NCBI GenBank assembly: GCA_963971405.1 | Contig: OZ020485.1 | Location: forward strand, 31,639,921-31,703,920 | Length of the DNA stretch: 64,000 bases | Origin: Psococerastis gibbosa | Taxonomy: Eukaryota > Arthropoda > Insecta > Psocodea > Psocidae | Direction: 5' to 3' | Part shown: piece after piece, positions 54,624 to 64,000 of the stretch | How positions within the stretch are numbered: position 1 is the first letter of the stretch | Layout of the letters: each line of letters begins with the position of its first letter | Made by a program: the position numbers and the translations under genes | The notes under the pieces: model-generated | Told to the model about the DNA's origin: nothing | Database searches by the model: none | The model's input: only the letters and a program-made list of their open reading frames with translations

Positions 54624-56828
54624 AAAGAACCAGTCCGAGTTTACTCGAACATGCTTTCCAATTTATCAAGTAGTAGCTAGAGAAAATGAGTAATTCCATG
54701 GTAAATAATTTATTTTCCTATAGATAAATTTCGGGCATCTCGCGGGGGGAGGGGGGGGGGGGTTGTCCACCTGACGTCACTGGAGGTGAGGTAAATTCTA
54801 GATATGTCAGACCAACAAATTACCATACAGCAATAATGGCAGGGCACGCAATGCATTTGACCGTGAATTATCTATCATTTTTTCAAAAACATTTTTTTTG
54901 CACAAAACCAAATAGTTTTTTGGGAAAGCAATCTGTCCGGTTTCGTTACTCAATTTAACACCTAAAACATGCCTGAAGGTAGAAATCATCGATGGAAAGG
55001 TTTCGCAGAAAAATTATTTTTTAGTCATTTTTCATTAAAATTTAGTTATTTTTATTTTTTTACCCCCAGAAGCAAACTATCAAGGGGGAAGCGACCCCCC
55101 GCATTTTGTCAACATTAATAACAACTACAATATATGTGAATTTAAAAGAGATCGTTGGAGCCGTTTTGGAGAAATGATTTTTTTAGACTTTTTTTGGAGT
55201 TTTTTGAAAATAAAACCCCCCCAAATTGAGATAGCCCAAAGTAAAAAAAAATGCTCCCGAGGTATGATTTTTGTGAACCTACATGCCGTATTTCATCAAA
55301 ATCGGAAATCGACACACAGACAGACAGAGCGACAGAGCGACAGACAGACAGACATTTCGTAAAAACCTCTTTTTTGGGTTCCTGGGACCTCAAAACGTGT
55401 AAATCCGTTGAAATCTCGGAATCGAAAATTTGTACCATCACAAAGCTTTCCTTATACTACGTATAAATTGGAAAGCAACAATACAATTTCCAAAATACAT
55501 ACGCTTAACTTAAACAATCTTATTCTAACAATGCATAGAAAGAACTTATTCTAAACGTGGTCTAGACAGTAATCGTATTCTGAAGCTATTCTATTCCTAG
55601 CACTTTTTTTCAGTAACTGGCTTATGAACCCACGAATCTTTGGCTGCGATCTGTTTCGGTACGTTCTATAGGCTACCTTAGTCAGCAGATTGCTGCAGTT
55701 GGCACGGTAACTAACAAGAAAGACACGATCTTGTCCTAAAACGGTAGCGTCAATTCTGAATGTCATTACCATGGCGACAGCTGTTGATTACATGGAACAA
55801 CCCCGGTCCGACTTGTAAACAAGACAGAAGGTCAATCCCAACACTGTTGTCGCATTGGTTCGCACTAGATGACTCAGCAGCGTATTACAGTGTTGTTTTA
55901 TGTAGGAGTAGCAACTGGTTTTGCCAACAAGAAGATTTGCAAAAATTTGGCAGAACATGTCGCAAAGGCAGACTGTGTAATCCCGGTCATTCATGGTCCG
56001 GCAAGAGACCCTATCCTACCAGGAAATTTCCTTTTCACCGATCGCATTCAAACCAAAGCCTCATACGATACTAGAATACTAGAATAGGATAATTCTCAAT
56101 ATTATTGCCCCGAGTCCCCGACATCCCCCGTTTATCCTTGCAACGCTCTCGTTGCACCCTTATTTGTATTTTATTTTGAAGGACTTCCTATGGACCCATG
56201 GGTCGCTTGCCAACGACCCCGAGGAATTCAGACATTATTGCTTTCCAATTTATACGTAGTATAAGGAAAGCTTTGTGATGGTCGAAATGTTCGATTCCGA
56301 GATTTCAACGGATTTACACGTTTTGCGGTCCCAGGAACCAAAAAAGTGGTTTTTACGAAATTTCTGTCTGTCTATCGCTCTGTCTGTCGCTATGTCGGTT
56401 CATCGACTTTAGGGTAAACTACTCGGTCGATTTGTATGAAATTTGGTATGTAGGTTCACAAAAATCATACCTCGGGACCACTTTTTTTATTTTGGGCTAA
56501 CTCAATTTCGGGGGGGGGGGGGTTTTATTATCAAAAAACTCCAAAAAAAACGTCTAAAAAAATTATTTCTCAAAAACGGCTCCAACGATTTCTTTTAAAT
56601 TCACATATATTGTAATCGTACATTGCGTGCCCTGCCATTATTATTGTGTGGTAATGTGTTGGTCTGATCTATCTAGAATTTACCACACCCCCAGTGACGT
56701 CAGGTGGACAACCCCCCCCCCCCCCCGAGATATCCGAAATTTAACCACAGCAAAATTATTTACCATGAAATTAGTCATTTTCTCCATGTACTAATTGATA
56801 AATTGGAAAGTATGTTCGAGTAAACCCT
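54624..56828. mobile_element. Large foldback family F element, about 2.2 kb, with a unique centre
   Basis: The left arm (54624-55490) and right arm (56243-56828, inverted) share GTTTACTCGAACAT at the ends, a G/C-run block by GTTGTCCACCTGACGTCAC, TTGGAGCCGTTTT, GGTATGATTTTTGTGAACCT, a GACA-rich microsatellite and CTTTCCTTATACTACGTATA. The left arm has about 260 bp more than the right. Minus-strand frames rich in CLSVC come from the GACA repeat and are not a protein. The centre (55491-56242) is unique in this window and holds the ORF at 55869-56087. Confidence 0.82.
55869..56087 (+). CDS. Small ORF in the centre of a foldback element, product unknown
   Basis: 72 codons from MTQQRITVLFYVGVATGF to SYDTRILE. 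It is not explained by either arm and its composition is protein-like (Gly, Ala, Pro, His, Cys in a mixed pattern). I recognise no family. It could be a captured exon fragment or chance. Confidence 0.18.
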   Translation: MTQQRITVLFYVGVATGFANKKICKNLAEHVAKADCVIPVIHGPARDPILPGNFLFTDRIQTKASYDTRILE

Positions 56829-57576
56829 TTGTATTGTTTCCGTATGCATTTTTGGCCATTGGTAAACTGGTCTCGACGTCAGCCTACACCAGCTACAAGC
56901 GATAATAAACAAGCTGTGACAAGCTTACCATTCACCCAACGAAACCGGCCAAAGCATGACTTGACCAAGTACAGATACGAGTCACCCCATAACCACTCTT
57001 ATTAATCAAAGTATTTTTTTAAGTTACCCTATACTGGACGTATTGTATGTACTATATACATACAGTTTATCCATTATTAGTAAACCGGGAACAGAAGGGG
57101 TGCAGTGCGACAAGCAAAGTGAAACACGGAATTCAGTCCAACAAGTGGTAATGAGTGCAAACCAATTGATAAGTTACGGTTCATACAGAATATTGCGTAA
57201 GTACTTACTTCTGTGCAATATTTGAGATTGTATGCACAAGAAAACTCACTCCGCAACGTCCTTAATTTGAAGTTAAATTGACGTTGGTAGGAGAGCTACA
57301 CACTATAGATAAGCTAATGAAACCGCGCAGGATATCGGCCGAAGGATGAACTTGAGGTACTACGACAGTTCAACCTTCACAACGTCCTTCATCAAGCCCA
57401 CACAGGAACCTTCATTGGATCCAAAAAGCTTGTCGTATCGTGAATTTGAACTCCAACATTCCCTGGGTGCGGTAATGTCCAAAATGTTTACAAATAAGTA
57501 AAATGAAAATATATAGATCTGTTGAATCTCTTCAAGGACCAATGTATGGGCTGCCTATGGTAGCAAAAGCATTGCG
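56829..57576. other. Non-coding stretch, no gene seen
   Basis: No exon or bounded repeat was recognised. Confidence 0.4.
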
Positions 57577-57740
57577 AGTTGCTGCTGAGCCACCAAGATA
57601 CAATCTTAGAAGTCTACGCAGTCCCACTGTAGATGACGACCGCAGATGTTGACGAAACGTTTGGAAGTAAGCTTTCATCCCGGATTTTACTGCTTCGTCA
57701 AATAACTCTGGCCGTGACTTTGTAATTAAATAGATATTGC
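57577..57740. repeat. Repeat family shared with 63020-63240
   Basis: AGTTGCTGCTGAGCCACCAA and GATACAATCTTAGAAGTC and ACGCAGTCCCACTG recur in order at 63085-63140. The copy here lacks the outer arms seen at 63020. Confidence 0.65.
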
Positions 57741-57971
57741 ACTACGTTGGCGGAAATTTTGCATTCAATCCACCATGGGACACGTCTATAGCCTTCGGTG
57801 ACGATAATATATCAAACAACTAGAATGAGTGAGGCGTTAATTGCTTATCACTACAATAATTCTTTGAAACCTCCGCAAAGGATACGTAGCATGTGAGCAA
57901 AATTTACTTCTGTTAAAAGATGTCATTTGATGAGATGCCCGGACACCAAGTTTTATTTGAAAGATAATAAT

Positions 57972-58294
57972 ATAGATGCAATAGGATATATACGATGGAA
58001 TTATTGTATTGTATGTCGCTTCCATTGGTTTCCTTCACCCGTAGTGGTGGCGAGATGGAGGGTCCCTATGAACATTTTCGCCAGGGTGAGACTAACAAGT
58101 AAGTACCCTAACCGACTCACTAACAGATCAGATAGATGCAATAGGATATACGATAGAATTGTTGTATTGTATGTCGCTTCCATTGATCCCTTTGCCCGTA
58201 GTGGTGGCAAGTTTGAGGATATCCATGAAAATTTTCGCCAAGGTGAAACATTGATAGCCAAGTCCATCAAGTAAGAACCCCAACAGACTCATTA
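57972..58294. repeat. Tandem duplication, two units of about 160 bp
   Basis: Both units share ATAGATGCAATAGGATATA, TTGTATTGTATGTCGCTTCC, CCCGTAGTGGTGGC and AATTTTCGCCA-like blocks, then a short AAGTAAG segment and CTAACAGA. Divergence is moderate. Overlapping open frames on both strands arise from the repeat and have no recognisable motif. Confidence 0.78.
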
Positions 58295-59503
58295 ACAGAC
58301 GCCATTCGGAGACAGTGAGACGGCATAGTTCCCACCGCATTCTCGACCTTATACCGTGAACCAGCAACTTCCAATCGCAATCAATCCAGTTACGGAACCA
58401 ATCTCTACAGAGGAAACCGAGTTAAAATGCACTAACCAACCAGAAAAACGGAAATTTTTCCTACGTTTTCCTATTTTTCCTATTTTTCCAGGAAAATCGC
58501 GAGTATATACCAAATGCGCAAGTGCCGGATTCATTTGGGAAAAGCCTCATCAAGTCGTTAATGCTAATGATGACCCTACGTGGTAGGTGAATATTCCAAA
58601 CATCCACACAAATGTTTGATGGAAGGCAGCAACGACCATGCTTCACATTTAAAAAAAAAAATCAATGACAGCTGTATGACGTCCTAAGTCCAACATAGTA
58701 AAAACGAAGAAGCAATACTATGGTGATACTTTAGTACAAATAGATTCAGGTAAACTGTGCACTGGTGAACCCCCATTCTGTCACCAAAGTCTTAGGGTAG
58801 TATGGCTTAGCTAACTTCGCTAACGCTGAGCGATTAACTCCTAAAGCCGCGCATAATAATAACGGCTAGGGCTAGGCCTAAGGATAATAAAATACCCCGC
58901 TGCCAGTTCCCTCATACATCACTGTTCAACACTTCAGCAAGTCGCCTCACTTGAGTACATCTGCACGCTCCTATTTATTTATCGTTCATTGCAAACCGGT
59001 GTGGTTTTCAAATTTTTCTTGCGGTTGAAAATTGTGGGGCACCAACCAGCCGATTAGAGTTCTATATAGAGCTACTAGTAATTCGGTTGAGAACGATATT
59101 ATACGAGTAAATGACCTACCTCAGCCTAAGATAGGGCAGTAACCTTAGAAATGTCCAGAAAGATGAGATGCTCCACTATACTTGTACTAGGAGTGAGTCA
59201 GCTCATCTCCGATTTCGGGGCAATCACGACGCCTCGCCTGTCCCAGTCATTCATAACGGTGTGAGATGTAAAGAGGCCGAAACAACAGGGTCGGAACAAG
59301 TGCGGTTTCGGTACCCAGCTATTTCTCCTTAAGGCGGGGTGTAATATAGTCTCTGGATATATACGTATGTACATATAGACGGGCACTTGATTAATATCGT
59401 GATTTGGTTAACTAAGCCATGTCCAATAATGTATTTTTATTTATTTATTTTAATTTTATATATACATATACATATCAATGTATTATTTAATTTTACGGGT
59501 GAA
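58295..59503. other. Upstream region of the Nuf2 gene, no coding exon seen
   Basis: No family motif was found. The promoter of Nuf2 should lie here or just to the right. I could not place a TATA box or initiator with confidence. Confidence 0.35.
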
Positions 59504-59685
59504 AATGTCAACGCTTCATCTACTCTCAGCTTACAAACACATCGGGTAGATTACTTTGGGGTAAGGTATGTATCCCATAGTGTGAACTACCTAGCGGCTA
59601 CCAAACACTGTCTATTGGTTGTTCTAGAAAACAACAACTTGTTCATATTGAACAATAATATTAAAAGCAACAAGGTGAAATTAAA

Positions 59686-61059
59686 ATGGACAAAAAACAG
59701 TTACGGAAATGTATAAACGGCGATTTTCCTCAATTGCAAATTAGTGATGAAGAAATGGATAATCCTACGCCCGCATTTGTTCTAAAATACTATTCACTAA
59801 TGCTTACCCAAGTCACTAGGCTTCCATTGAAGCAGCTCTGCAACTTTACCCATGAGCAACACGAGTTGATCCAATACAACTCGAATTACTCTTCTCTCAA
59901 GCATCAAATTTACCGTCATAATTTATACAAAATGGTAAAGTATATTTTTGACAAAATTGATATGTTCAAATCGGATTTTCACTTCACTGATTTAATACTT
60001 CCTCATCTTGCCCCGAATAGGTCGTTGGTATTTATGACCACCATGTATTTATTCTACACGACTTGCGCTGAATTCGACGCCATCTACGAACAAAAACAAA
60101 CTGTCGAGGCCAAAACTGCCCGTAAAAAGCAATTGGCAGAAGACAATTTTAACCTGAAAATGCAACTTCTTAAACATGAAGATGATAAAGTAATTTTTGC
60201 TGAAAAAATACAAGCCATTAAAATAAAACTTGTCGAGTATGCCAAGACAAATGAAGAATTGCAGGATATGCTGAAAGAATTACAGAATCATGAAAATGTC
60301 GAGATTCAAAGACTGCAGCAACTTGAAGATAATGAAAATAAAATGCAGGTTAATTTCAACTCAGCTTTAGAAGAGAAAATGTACCAGGAAAGTTTGATCG
60401 TTCCAGAAGACACTACAATCATCCAGCAGCAACAAAAATTTCAAATCAAACAAGAGCAGAGCTTAAGAAATATGCAGCAGCTTGAGCAGCAAAAACAAAC
60501 TAATATAGAAACTACAGAACGATTTGAAAAAATATTGATTCTACAGGATAAATTAGTGCAAACGTTGAACGAGGAAATGAAGGTAATCAATGGCAAGGAC
60601 TGCAATCGACAAAACTTGTATGAAACTCTATTTTCATTAAAGAAAAAATTAAATACAATGGAAAGTGACGAAGTAGACCTGAAAGCTAATATTAATGAAA
60701 AACATGAATTAATGAAGAGCCAAAAAGATCAGTTAGCGAAGTTGCTTATTGAAAAGGACTCAATGTGTTGCATTTGGACCGAGAAACTTACAAAATACCG
60801 CAAATTGAGTAAAGATTTAGAACAAAACATAGATGAAGTGGTAAAATGTAGAGAGGCAGGTGAAGGGAAGACAACAAGTCAACAAGTAGAAGAGCTGCAG
60901 AGTTTGATTAAAGGGAAAACTGAAAAATTGAGACGACTTCATGAAAATGCGTATATGGAAATGAATGCGCTTGAGCAAGAATTGATACGACATTTACTTG
61001 AAGTAAAGCAATCGTCAGAGGCGTCGTTGAAGAGTTTTTCAGGAAGATTCACTGAGTGA
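59686..61059 (+). CDS. Nuf2: Kinetochore protein Nuf2 homologue (NDC80 complex), single exon
   Basis: Nuf2 pairs with Ndc80 (Hec1) to form the microtubule-binding half of the NDC80 complex at the outer kinetochore, which links chromosomes to spindle microtubules. The frame encodes 457 residues, close to the usual 400-470. Residues 1-135 fit the calponin-homology-like head: NPTPAFVLKYYS at 26-37, DLILPHLAPNRSL at 102-114 and a hydrophobic TTMYLFYTTC helix at 118-127. The rest is a continuous Lys/Glu/Gln-rich coiled coil, notably Gln-rich near 245-275. The ATG at 59686 has A at -3 and G at +4, and an in-frame stop lies 24 bases upstream (59662). A good donor (GGGGTAAGG at 59561) and AG sites at 59667-59673 allow a short 5' UTR intron, which is inference. 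No intron interrupts the coding region, so it is an intron-poor native gene or an intact retrocopy. Identification rests on overall layout and the head motifs. Confidence 0.82.
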   Translation: MDKKQLRKCINGDFPQLQISDEEMDNPTPAFVLKYYSLMLTQVTRLPLKQLCNFTHEQHELIQYNSNYSSLKHQIYRHNLYKMVKYIFDKIDMFKSDFHFTDLILPHLAPNRSLVFMTTMYLFYTTCAEFDAIYEQKQTVEAKTARKKQLAEDNFNLKMQLLKHEDDKVIFAEKIQAIKIKLVEYAKTNEELQDMLKELQNHENVEIQRLQQLEDNENKMQVNFNSALEEKMYQESLIVPEDTTIIQQQQKFQIKQEQSLRNMQQLEQQKQTNIETTERFEKILILQDKLVQTLNEEMKVINGKDCNRQNLYETLFSLKKKLNTMESDEVDLKANINEKHELMKSQKDQLAKLLIEKDSMCCIWTEKLTKYRKLSKDLEQNIDEVVKCREAGEGKTTSQQVEELQSLIKGKTEKLRRLHENAYMEMNALEQELIRHLLEVKQSSEASLKSFSGRFTE

Positions 61060-61224
61060 TTGTTGGTGTTTTTTCTCTTTTTCTGAGATCGCGTAGTTGC
61101 GTTTACTTGTATTACATGCTTTCATCCTCAATTCAATTCATTTTAATAACAAATACGATTAGGCCTACAGCCAGAAGGTTCGGAGAGCTTGCAGGTCCTA
61201 CAACATTAGACAACAGAAACAGAC

Positions 61225-61230
61225 ATTAAA
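61225..61230 (+). terminator. Possible poly(A) signal of Nuf2
   Basis: ATTAAA, the commonest variant signal, lies 166 bp after the Nuf2 stop. AATAAC at about 61144 is a weaker candidate. Confidence 0.3.
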
Positions 61231-61924
61231 TTGTAACAGTATGCCACTTCCCTCAAATTTTTGACCTAGACTTAAGATGTACGTTTAAACTTGGACCCCA
61301 AAAAAATTCATAGACCCTGTTAAGATAGGAGACTAAAATCTTAGCAAGATGTCAAGAGTTTATAATGAACGCACAATACTGTATGCATTATTAATTATTG
61401 TTTAATTATTCTCTCACGAAGGCAGAGCAAAAAGCTCATTGAACTATAGGCGCAGTTTCTAAGTGGACCGCGGTGAGCTCCAATAATAATTATTTAATTA
61501 ATTAGTTTAAATTCGGAATTAAAATGATTTCCTTTAATAATCCGCGTATAATAGGAAAACACCGTCGATTAGGCATTACGGATTAGGCAATATATGTACT
61601 TAACGCTCATGGCGTCCTTAAGCTTGCAGTTTTTCAAAAAAAATTTCGCGTGTAGTGTTTGTTTACTTGTGATGTTTAGTGCCGCCTTTCAAGATGATTA
61701 AATTGCATAAAATCGGGTTCCACCAATAAAAAAACAATTTAAAAAAAAACATGTGAAATTTAGTGGAAGGGGGGGGGGGTTGTTGTTTCTAACGCCTGCT
61801 TTCAGCATTTCTGCTTTAAGCAACCCTGTCAGCCTGGCGGGGGGGAGTGAGTCTGTTTGTTAACTTGAGGCACCCTAAGGGCAGACTCTTTCACCTCGGG
61901 GAAAGGGGAGTTGACTAACAGGGT
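61231..61924. other. Non-coding stretch, no gene seen
   Basis: G-runs near 61768 and 61840. No exon was recognised. Confidence 0.4.
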
Positions 61925-62134
61925 GGACCTCCTGATTATAGTGGATTCCGAACCACTTGGGGAACATGGTAAAGTCACACGATTAAATCGGAGGTGACCA
62001 GAACTCGACTTACTCTGCCTAAGCGCGTTATCATGTCCCACCATGTTCCCCTGCCAACGCTGTGCACACTACCAAGTTGCCGCAGTTTGAAACATGCTCT
62101 GCTCTAATGGAATCAACATGGTAAGGCCGTTGGC
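61925..62134 (-). mobile_element. 5S rRNA-derived SINE, copy 3
   Basis: The minus strand starts near 62134 with GCCAACGGCCTTACCATGTT, nearly the 5' end of 5S rRNA. The body matches copy 1, including GGAACATGGT and GTGGTTCGGAATCCACTATA. Beyond GGAGGTCC its 3' flank differs from copy 1, so the LINE-like tail is absent or replaced. Confidence 0.82.
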
Positions 62135-62462
62135 GTGGAAGGGGGGGGGGTTCATATCAGAAGCTCGAATATATACTTGTTTTACCGTGGGCCGCGAACG
62201 ATTTTCCGATAGGAAATGTGGACCGCCCCTTAAAAGGTTTGGGAAACGCGCCTTTACACATAGTAAAAATAGTACAAATTAAATTTATTTCCTTCAAAAC
62301 AGTTTAAAATGACTTTAGTAGTATATCAGTAGGAGGTGTGCTGTGTTTTACTACAGCTAAAACTAAAAACTAACCATGGTACTAAAGTGACTTTAATGAT
62401 GTTTATTATATGAACAATACCCATTATGCACTAGCACTATCTTTTTACACTATGTATATTGG

Positions 62463-62617
62463 CAAGGCTGTAGCCAGAAATTTATTCGGGAGGGGTCCAT
62501 GTGACGTCAAATGAGGTGTGGTAACATTAATATGTTTAAAACTTCATTCTATCTAGTGTATACTGCAAATATTTCGGGAGGGGTCGGACTCCCCCCCCCC
62601 CTCTGGCTACGGCCTTG
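62463..62617. mobile_element. hAT-like MITE with imperfect 8-bp TSD
   Basis: The ends are CAAGGCTGTAGCCAGA and the inverse TCTGGCTACGGCCTTG. The 8-bp flanks are TATATTGG and TATAGAGG, six of eight matching. The interior repeats ATTTCGGGAGGGGTC near both ends. Confidence 0.72.
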
Positions 62618-62625
62618 TATAGAGG

Positions 62626-63019
62626 GCCTATACGCGAAAATGTTCAGCCATTGTACACAATATTCGTAAGAAGTCGGTGGAGTTCGTTGTACGTATGGTA
62701 AGTTGGAATTGCGCAGTGCGAGCTGTCTAAGGTCATTTTCTACGAGAGCAATATTCATGTATATACCAGACGACTGACTGACTACGTAACTAATGAGCAA
62801 ACGATACAGGTGCACACACGACCACGTGGTGTGCCTAGTGGTACCGCACCCGCGCACCGGTACCGGGTGTAGTCCGATTTGCAATATTGGCTTTTCTTCT
62901 ATTACATAGACCAACCTAGTGAAGTTAGAGAGACTTTTCAAAAGACCTTAGGAACCGCCCTTAGCAGATAAATAGCTGCATAGGGTTTAACGTGACAAAC
63001 TCACAAACAGATTAATATT
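62626..63019. other. Non-coding stretch, no gene seen
   Basis: A 130-residue minus-strand frame at 62549-62941 overlaps the MITE and has no motif. Confidence 0.4.
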
Positions 63020-63206
63020 GAAGAACCAGTAGAATCCGGGCTGAAGGGCCGTGGTCGAAATGATAGCGAACTTCCAAACGTTTTACAGTTGCTGCTGAGC
63101 CTCCGAGATACAATCTTAGAAGTCGACGCAGTTCCACTGAAGATGTCGACGAAGTTCGCTTTCATTTCGACCACGGCCCATCAGCCCGGATTCTAAAGGT
63201 TCTTCA
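63020..63206. mobile_element. Palindromic element with 45-55-bp arms
   Basis: GAAGAACC, GAATCCGGGCTGA and GGGCCGTGGTCGAAATGA face their inverses near 63206. The centre contains the CTGCTGAGCC..CGAGATACAATCTTAGAAGTC block found also at 57577-57740. Confidence 0.75.
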
Positions 63207-63374
63207 TTCGACTCCAGCCGTGAAAGCCTTTGCTGTTAGATTAATATTGTATCATCATCATTTAAGTAGGGTATCTGAGCACCATCCACAGAAAAAATTA
63301 GTATGCGAGACAACTCTGACTAGCCAAATTATCAAAGAAGGAACACGGAGTCTTGGATGGTGGCGTGGTGGAAC

Positions 63375-63397
63375 GCTAACTAACTAACTAACTAACT
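63375..63397. repeat. (AACT)n microsatellite
   Basis: Five to six tandem TAAC/AACT units. Confidence 0.9.
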
Positions 63398-63967
63398 GTA
63401 ACTCAAGTTTTTGAGCTGTCTGGTTGGATCTAATGCTGAACGAGCAACTTTATTTTCGGTGGTAAAACAACTGGGTGGATACACATGTACAGTATTTTCA
63501 ACAATATTAAATTATCGTATGTTATGTTAATCGTCATACCGTAAAATGTACATTACTTGCCCACCGATTAATGTTATGTTGATAGTATGTTGATGTAAAG
63601 CTAATGATTGCCAATCAATCGATCAGTTAAGTTGTTTTAGTGGTACCACAATCCCCTATTACATTTATAAGGGGGTCGTGAAAGGCTCGTAAATGGGTCA
63701 TAGATTTTTTAATATGACGTCTCAAATCAAAATTCACAATAATGATATCGATCGTACTCGTAGAGCTATAAACGAACGAGATCATGTCATAAAGCAGAAG
63801 AACTATCCCTCAAAATGTACCGTACTATGTATTATTATTATTATTATTATGTGGCCGACACTAAAACTAATTGGCCACAGTTATTGAATTCCATTTACTT
63901 TATAGCAAGCAACAGTAACAACGCACACTGAGGAGTGAGGATTTCAAGTCGAAGTATTTCCAAAGCC

Positions 63968-64000
63968 AAAGAACCGGTCCGAGTTTACTCGAACATGCTT
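63968..64000 (+). mobile_element. Start of another foldback family F copy, cut by the window edge
   Basis: AAAGAACCGGTCCGAGTTTA and CTCGAACATGCTT nearly repeat the left end of the element at 54624-56828. Confidence 0.7.

Noticed and set aside
55142-55441. Minus-strand open frame rich in CLSVC-like residues
   Set aside because: It is the translation of the GACA microsatellite and foldback arm, and the opposite arm gives the same pattern.
59387-59716. 109-residue plus-strand frame overlapping the Nuf2 start
   Set aside because: Hydrophobic AT-rich 5' part, different frame from Nuf2, no family motif. It more likely spans the 5' UTR and a small intron.
63375-63397. Short regular repeats considered as a CRISPR-like array
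   Set aside because: A 4-bp microsatellite without spacers. No repeat-spacer array exists in the window.

Overview
The window looks like a repeat-dense, AT-rich stretch of an arthropod (probably insect) nuclear genome. The reasons are a Nuf2 kinetochore gene, a lone LDL-receptor class A exon with GT-AG borders and phase 1-1 introns, and a mobile-element mix typical of insects (a Mag-like Ty3/Gypsy element, RTE-like and RNase H-bearing LINEs, a 5S-derived SINE, hAT-like and PIF/Harbinger-like MITEs). I cannot name the species. Nothing suggests a bacterium or an organelle.

Host genes are sparse. Two calls are firm. A single-exon Nuf2 homologue lies at 59686-61059 (+). One LDLa exon lies at 21244-21363 (-), evidently from a gene with introns too long for its other exons to be recognised here. 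Two more exon-like stretches (9417-9605 minus, 39152-39323 plus) are only candidates.

The left part (1-23 kb) is intergenic or intronic DNA carrying decayed LINE 3' ends, many still bounded by target-site duplications (TSDs), copies of a tRNA-like SINE (called SINE-A here), copies of a 5S rRNA-derived SINE (SINE3 type), and foldback elements. From 22.5 to 28 kb is a nested stack. A TAA-flanked foldback MITE contains a SINE-A copy. Beside it, a TA-flanked palindromic MITE is split by an intact Ty3/Gypsy Mag-like retrotransposon (23268-27576) with identical 120-bp LTRs, a tRNA-Leu primer-binding site, a 5-bp TSD and one uninterrupted 1332-residue Gag-Pol frame. This is the youngest and most complete mobile element in the window.

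From 28 to 59 kb the sequence holds MITEs and palindromes, a 929-bp hAT-like element made of repeated GC-rich modules (37509-38437), a second tRNA-derived SINE family (SINE-B), a decayed PIF transposase start (51708-51945), and large foldback elements of one family (6072, 34327, 54624 and the right window edge). The last 5 kb has Nuf2, a third SINE3 copy and two more palindromic repeats.

The most interesting relations are between elements. The SINE3 copy at 3090-3329 and the LINE fragment at 8070-8275 share a 3' tail of roughly 50 bp, the pattern expected when a SINE borrows a LINE's retrotransposition machinery. Several unrelated LINE fragments with clear TSDs have nearly the same length (about 200-226 bp). 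A 36-bp core recurs four times on the same strand without an obvious parent element. I found no CRISPR array, ribosomal RNA gene or free-standing tRNA gene.
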